DNA of 7,849 nt from Chloroflexota bacterium (lineage in GTDB: Bacteria; Chloroflexota; Limnocylindria; P2-11E). The stretch covers positions 1 to 7,849 of the forward strand of contig VBEU01000063.1 of NCBI GenBank assembly GCA_005883775.1. Direction: 5' to 3'. Below, piece by piece: positions 6,701 to 7,849 of this stretch (position 1 is its first letter; every line of letters begins with the position of its first letter). The notes beneath the pieces were generated by a model, which was not told where the DNA came from, made no database searches, and saw only the letters and a list, made by a program, of their open reading frames with translations. Made by a program: the position numbers and the translations under genes.

Positions 6701-6829
6701 GCGGTCGTCGCCCGCGAGTTCGGGATCCCTGCCGTGGTGGGGACCTCCGTCGCCCTCTCGACCCTCGTCGACGGCGAGCTGCTCGAGGTCGACGGCTCCG
6801 CAGGTATCGTGCGGCGCCTGGAGGCTTAG
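2939..6829 (+). CDS. ATP-grasp dikinase-like phosphotransferase with duplicated acceptor and phosphohistidine modules (rifampin phosphotransferase/PEP synthase-like)
   Basis: A 1296-residue protein. Residues 1-261 are a PPDK_N-type ATP-grasp domain: GGKTANLGRL (K20), VPPGF, VRSSAIGEDSGDASYAGQ (R86), a FSADPVSG-x-RDVVVVNAARGLGDAMASG region, and DIECALRDGELFLLQCRPIT with E243, Q255 and R257. Two tandem units follow (266-801 and 802-1294). Each has a helical central domain (DPEDA, FNGRxY, TEEHNYW) and a swivel domain (ASxGVARGPARL ... GGxLxHAAVVAREFGIP) with phospho-accepting H760 or H1253. No PEP/pyruvate-binding barrel is present, so it is not a PEP synthase. In related dikinases, ATP phosphorylates the histidine (releasing AMP and Pi) and the phosphate moves to an acceptor: rifampin in RPH, phenol in phenylphosphate synthase. 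The acceptor here is unknown. A normal single-unit family member is some 850-900 residues, so the excess is the second unit. The start is supported by the domain beginning at once; the protein is probably cytosolic. It is transcribed divergently from the methyltransferase, 53 bases apart. Confidence 0.9.
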   Translation: MHVAWLGEPASLDATTVGGKTANLGRLATSFRVPPGFCLDVSVFDQLRHALDGDAAARARLRELVAASYADLARRVGEPEPRVAVRSSAIGEDSGDASYAGQHETVLDVGGVDEIVDALLECWRSVSSERAAAYRRQRGIAGTPRIAVLVQLMVPADASAIAFSADPVSGARDVVVVNAARGLGDAMASGTITPDSYTIRKADLVISSRICADGAAIPDRDIAAIARLAIQLETVMGGPVDIECALRDGELFLLQCRPITTLAQEFPVTWDDPEDANLTWEREDAHFDRVLGPLAIDFIRNGPDYGIRKRFVEIGFPMLVRHIAFNGRFYASSKPLVPADELPAKLTEMLALRRRVGRTLRARWDDEFVPELERHYEWMRRLDFGAMAAAAAADAWLELWRRQNRIWTIHFIVTGSSYPVMEELAQAFEQLVGGNGGEALVITQGLAPTLQRLERDLHALAGAARAAPAVHAAITAGERSADVLAGFSGGDRFREALSDFLDRHGDVGQESFDLACPPWRDDPAKLITIIAQRLRGEREDPETRFARVRTLGEETLARARAALAGRPDDLARFEEVVATALRAGPLTEEHNYWIDRVAQAHARRLALAVGERLVRERVLEAADEVFLLYVAEIADALRAPRPLGHLVARRRRELATWERANAPKTVGTPPAAPPTITPGVALERVDFEYAVTQDGTDVLRGVTASPGVARGPARLIADEGDFSKMREGDVLVCRQSTVSWVPLYTMAAAVITELGGSLCHAAVVAREFGIPCIVAVGGALSTLTDGEPLEVNASAGTVRRLFPVDWKDPEDAKVLWRRDDAHVTHVITPLAIEYTRHGANYGMRRRDEELGSPLLMRLESFNGRNYSGSRALRPLDEMAAHQTLALAKRRSLARRSRHDWDERYLPELNEHYAWMRALTLDAVNATDAASAWDDLWRRHRRAWRIHMLVTAGAYAVMDELGETYTTLVGGSQADAFALTQGLALTLQQLEKDLYELTEAARRSPAVADAIGRDFSIDELRARDPSFTRTVDAFLSVHGEAGASGDHFGSVAWTDDPTLLARAIAQRLLAPAEDPEVRRAGLRRRADEIAAHARKALADRPRDLARFEEILVVACATGPLTEEHNYWLDRRNHANVGRAARAFGDRLVRDGVLRDREQIFLLYVDEVRAGPAKSTPIWHLLYREAQDDPSRALRGAPASAGVARGPARLVRNLEDFAKFQRGDVLVCQSSNVSWIPLFTSAAAVVTDVGGPLSHAAVVAREFGIPAVVGTSVALSTLVDGELLEVDGSAGIVRRLEA
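3734..5341 (+). repeat. Unit A: central acceptor-type domain plus phosphohistidine swivel domain
   Basis: Residues 266-801. It begins FPVTWDDPEDANLTWEREDA and ends GTVRRL. Landmarks are FNGRFY (325-330), TEEHNYWIDR (587-596), a 66-residue hinge including a proline-rich part (about 664-678), and the swivel domain from about 700 with GGSLCH760AAVVAREFGIP. It aligns along its length with unit B at protein level (by eye roughly 45-50% identity), so the duplication is old. Confidence 0.88.
5216..5218 (+). other. Phosphohistidine codon of swivel domain A (H760)
   Basis: CAC within GGSLCHAAVVAREFGIP, the PEP-utilising-enzyme mobile-domain signature. The residue before the histidine is cysteine rather than the serine or threonine usually found there. 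The assignment as phospho-accepting residue rests on motif position. Confidence 0.8.
5342..6820 (+). repeat. Unit B: second central domain plus phosphohistidine swivel domain
   Basis: Residues 802-1294. It begins FPVDWKDPEDAKVLWRRDDA directly after the last residues of the unit A swivel domain, with no ATP-grasp between. Landmarks match unit A: FNGRNY (861-866), TEEHNYWLDR (1120-1129), then a hinge of only about 26 residues, and a swivel domain from about 1193 with GGPLSH1253AAVVAREFGIP. The reading frame and motifs are intact, which argues against decay. Confidence 0.88.
6695..6697 (+). other. Phosphohistidine codon of swivel domain B (H1253)
   Basis: CAC within GGPLSHAAVVAREFGIP, with the usual serine before the histidine. 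The assignment rests on motif position and alignment with H760. Confidence 0.82.
6826..6829. other. Overlapping convergent stop codons
   Basis: The four bases TTAG hold TAG (6827-6829) for the plus-strand phosphotransferase and, on the other strand, TAA (6828-6826) for the exporter. There is no intergenic space, and any transcription stop must lie inside the opposite gene. I found no hairpin followed by a T run nearby. Confidence 0.9.
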
Positions 6830-7849
6830 CCGGCGACCTCCTCCACGATCGGCTCCTCGCGCTCGAGCCCCCGACCCGGTAGCCCGAGACTCGGGATCGC
6901 GGCCGCGAACGCCGCCGCCGTGAACAGCCAGAACAAAGCGCGGAGCGACTCGGTCGAGACGACCCCACCGAGCGCGATGGCGATGGCGATCGATCCGAGC
7001 ATCCCTCCGAAATAGCGACTCGTCGAGAACACCCCAGACGCGAGCGCCGCGTATCGCTCGGGGACGACCTCGACCGCCGCGAGCCGCATCGACGGGAAGG
7101 TGAGCGCGAGCCCGACGCCGGCGAACGCGAGCGTTGCGGCAAGAAGCTCGAGCGGAAGCTGGCCCGCGGAGATCGCGAGTGGTGTGAGCCCGGCGCCGAG
7201 CAGCAACGCGCCGGCGACGGTCGGGAGACGCGGGCCGTAGCGATCGGCGGCACGCCCGCCGAGCGGTGCGAGGATGATCGACCCGCCCGAGAATGCTGCG
7301 AGCGCGATCCCGCTGCGCACGCTCGCGCCGGCAAGGGCGACGGGAAGAGCGAGCAGCGTTCCGTACATCGCGAGGTTCTGGAAAGCGACGGTGGCGCACG
7401 CCGCGGCGAATGCCGGGATACGAAAGAGCGACGGCGGGAGCGCCGGATCCGGATGACGCGACTCGTAGCGCAGGAGCGCGATCGCCGCAGGTAGCACAGC
7501 GACGCCGATCGCGACCGTCACCGGATCGACGGCACGGCCGAGCGAGACCAGGACCCACGCAGCGGCGAGCAACACCAAGCCCAGACCCACCGCACCGACG
7601 AGATCGAACCGCGCGGTCTCACGCGCGGTGCGCGGTGGAAGAACGCGCCAGGAGAGCGCGAACGCGGCCGCGCACAGGGGCACGTTTACGAGGAAGATCC
7701 AGCGCCAGTCGATCGCCGCGAGCAATCCCCCGACGAGCGGACCGACTGTGGCACCCACCGCGGTCGCCGCGCTCACGATCCCGAACTCGGCTCCACGCCG
7801 GCCGCTCGGGATCGCCTCGCGCAGGAGACCGAGGCCATTCGGGACCAGA
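6826..7849 (-). CDS. MFS transporter, DHA2 (14-helix, EmrB/QacA-like) drug exporter, partial
   Basis: 340 residues are visible; the start lies beyond the right edge. The visible part opens with LREAIPSGRRGAEFGIVSAA and runs into the antiporter motif C GATVGPLVGG, then WRWIFLVNVP, which is the classic middle of a DHA2 exporter. Further on are RHPDPALPPSLFRIPAFAAA (the cytoplasmic loop before the later helices), a second-half motif A-like GGRAADRYGPRLP, and several more hydrophobic helices, ending in an acidic tail EREEPIVEEVAG. Such proteins expel drugs, dyes or metabolites from the cytoplasm using proton flow. GTG at 7776-7774 is internal, since the frame and homology continue upstream. The gene converges on the large phosphotransferase gene and their stop codons overlap. 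Family assignment is firm; the substrate is not visible from sequence. Confidence 0.9.
   Translation of the reverse strand, partial: LVPNGLGLLREAIPSGRRGAEFGIVSAATAVGATVGPLVGGLLAAIDWRWIFLVNVPLCAAAFALSWRVLPPRTARETARFDLVGAVGLGLVLLAAAWVLVSLGRAVDPVTVAIGVAVLPAAIALLRYESRHPDPALPPSLFRIPAFAAACATVAFQNLAMYGTLLALPVALAGASVRSGIALAAFSGGSIILAPLGGRAADRYGPRLPTVAGALLLGAGLTPLAISAGQLPLELLAATLAFAGVGLALTFPSMRLAAVEVVPERYAALASGVFSTSRYFGGMLGSIAIAIALGGVVSTESLRALFWLFTAAAFAAAIPSLGLPGRGLEREEPIVEEVAG

Noticed and set aside
3734..6820. Assembly duplication as the cause of the tandem units
   Set aside because: The two copies differ at about half of their residues and in hinge length, so they cannot be the same reads placed twice.
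2939..6829. PEP synthase or pyruvate phosphate dikinase
   Set aside because: The ATP-grasp and histidine domains match but the PEP/pyruvate-binding barrel is missing, and the central domains are of the RPH-like kind.
6883..6895. Perfect inverted repeat CCCGAG-A-CTCGGG as a terminator
   Set aside because: It lies inside the exporter coding region, has a one-base spacer (so only about five pairs can form) and no following T run.
5339..7558. Very long minus-strand open frame (739 codons) opposite the phosphotransferase and through the exporter
   Set aside because: It is antisense to two well-supported genes in other frames, is arginine/alanine-rich without any recognisable domain, and follows from the absence of A/T-rich stop codons at this base composition.

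Overview
The window is strongly GC-rich, with third codon positions dominated by G and C, and genes packed almost end to end. Together with little visible use of Shine-Dalgarno sites at some starts and the mix of families, this suggests an uncultured soil- or water-type high-GC bacterium (Chloroflexota/Dormibacterota-like or Actinomycetota-like). That placement is a low-confidence inference: no rRNA, tRNA or phylogenetic marker gene is present.

Layout. Four genes lie on the minus strand in the left 2.9 kb and could be read as one run in this order: an isoprenylcysteine/phospholipid-type small methyltransferase (2322-2885), a DUF1761 four-helix membrane protein (1884-2285), an orphan sensor histidine kinase with a DUF4118 membrane sensor (556-1800), and a partial cobalamin-binding (BtuF-like) protein whose 3' end runs off the left edge. 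The BtuF-like frame opens in the same reading frame directly after the kinase TGA and has no normal start, so its 5' end looks damaged or mis-sequenced. Divergent from the methyltransferase is one very large plus-strand gene (2939-6829, 1296 codons). A DHA2-type MFS drug exporter (minus, 6826 to beyond the right edge) converges on it with overlapping stop codons.

Main interest. The 1296-residue protein has one N-terminal ATP-grasp domain of the PEP synthase/PPDK type, followed by two complete tandem copies of a unit made of a central helical domain and a phosphohistidine swivel domain. Each swivel domain keeps its own catalytic histidine (H760 and H1253). There is no PEP/pyruvate-binding barrel. 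The single-unit layout, ATP-grasp then acceptor domain then His domain, is that of rifampin phosphotransferase-like dikinases. Here the acceptor and His modules are doubled on a single ATP-grasp engine, with clear sequence divergence between copies and a hinge about 40 residues shorter in the second copy. I do not know of a characterised enzyme with this arrangement. A two-acceptor (or two-station) ATP-dependent phosphotransferase is the most plausible reading, and the neighbouring drug exporter makes small-molecule or antibiotic modification a reasonable but untested guess.

I saw no RNA genes, CRISPR arrays, insertion sequences or attachment sites. No stretch above 300 bases lacks a gene.
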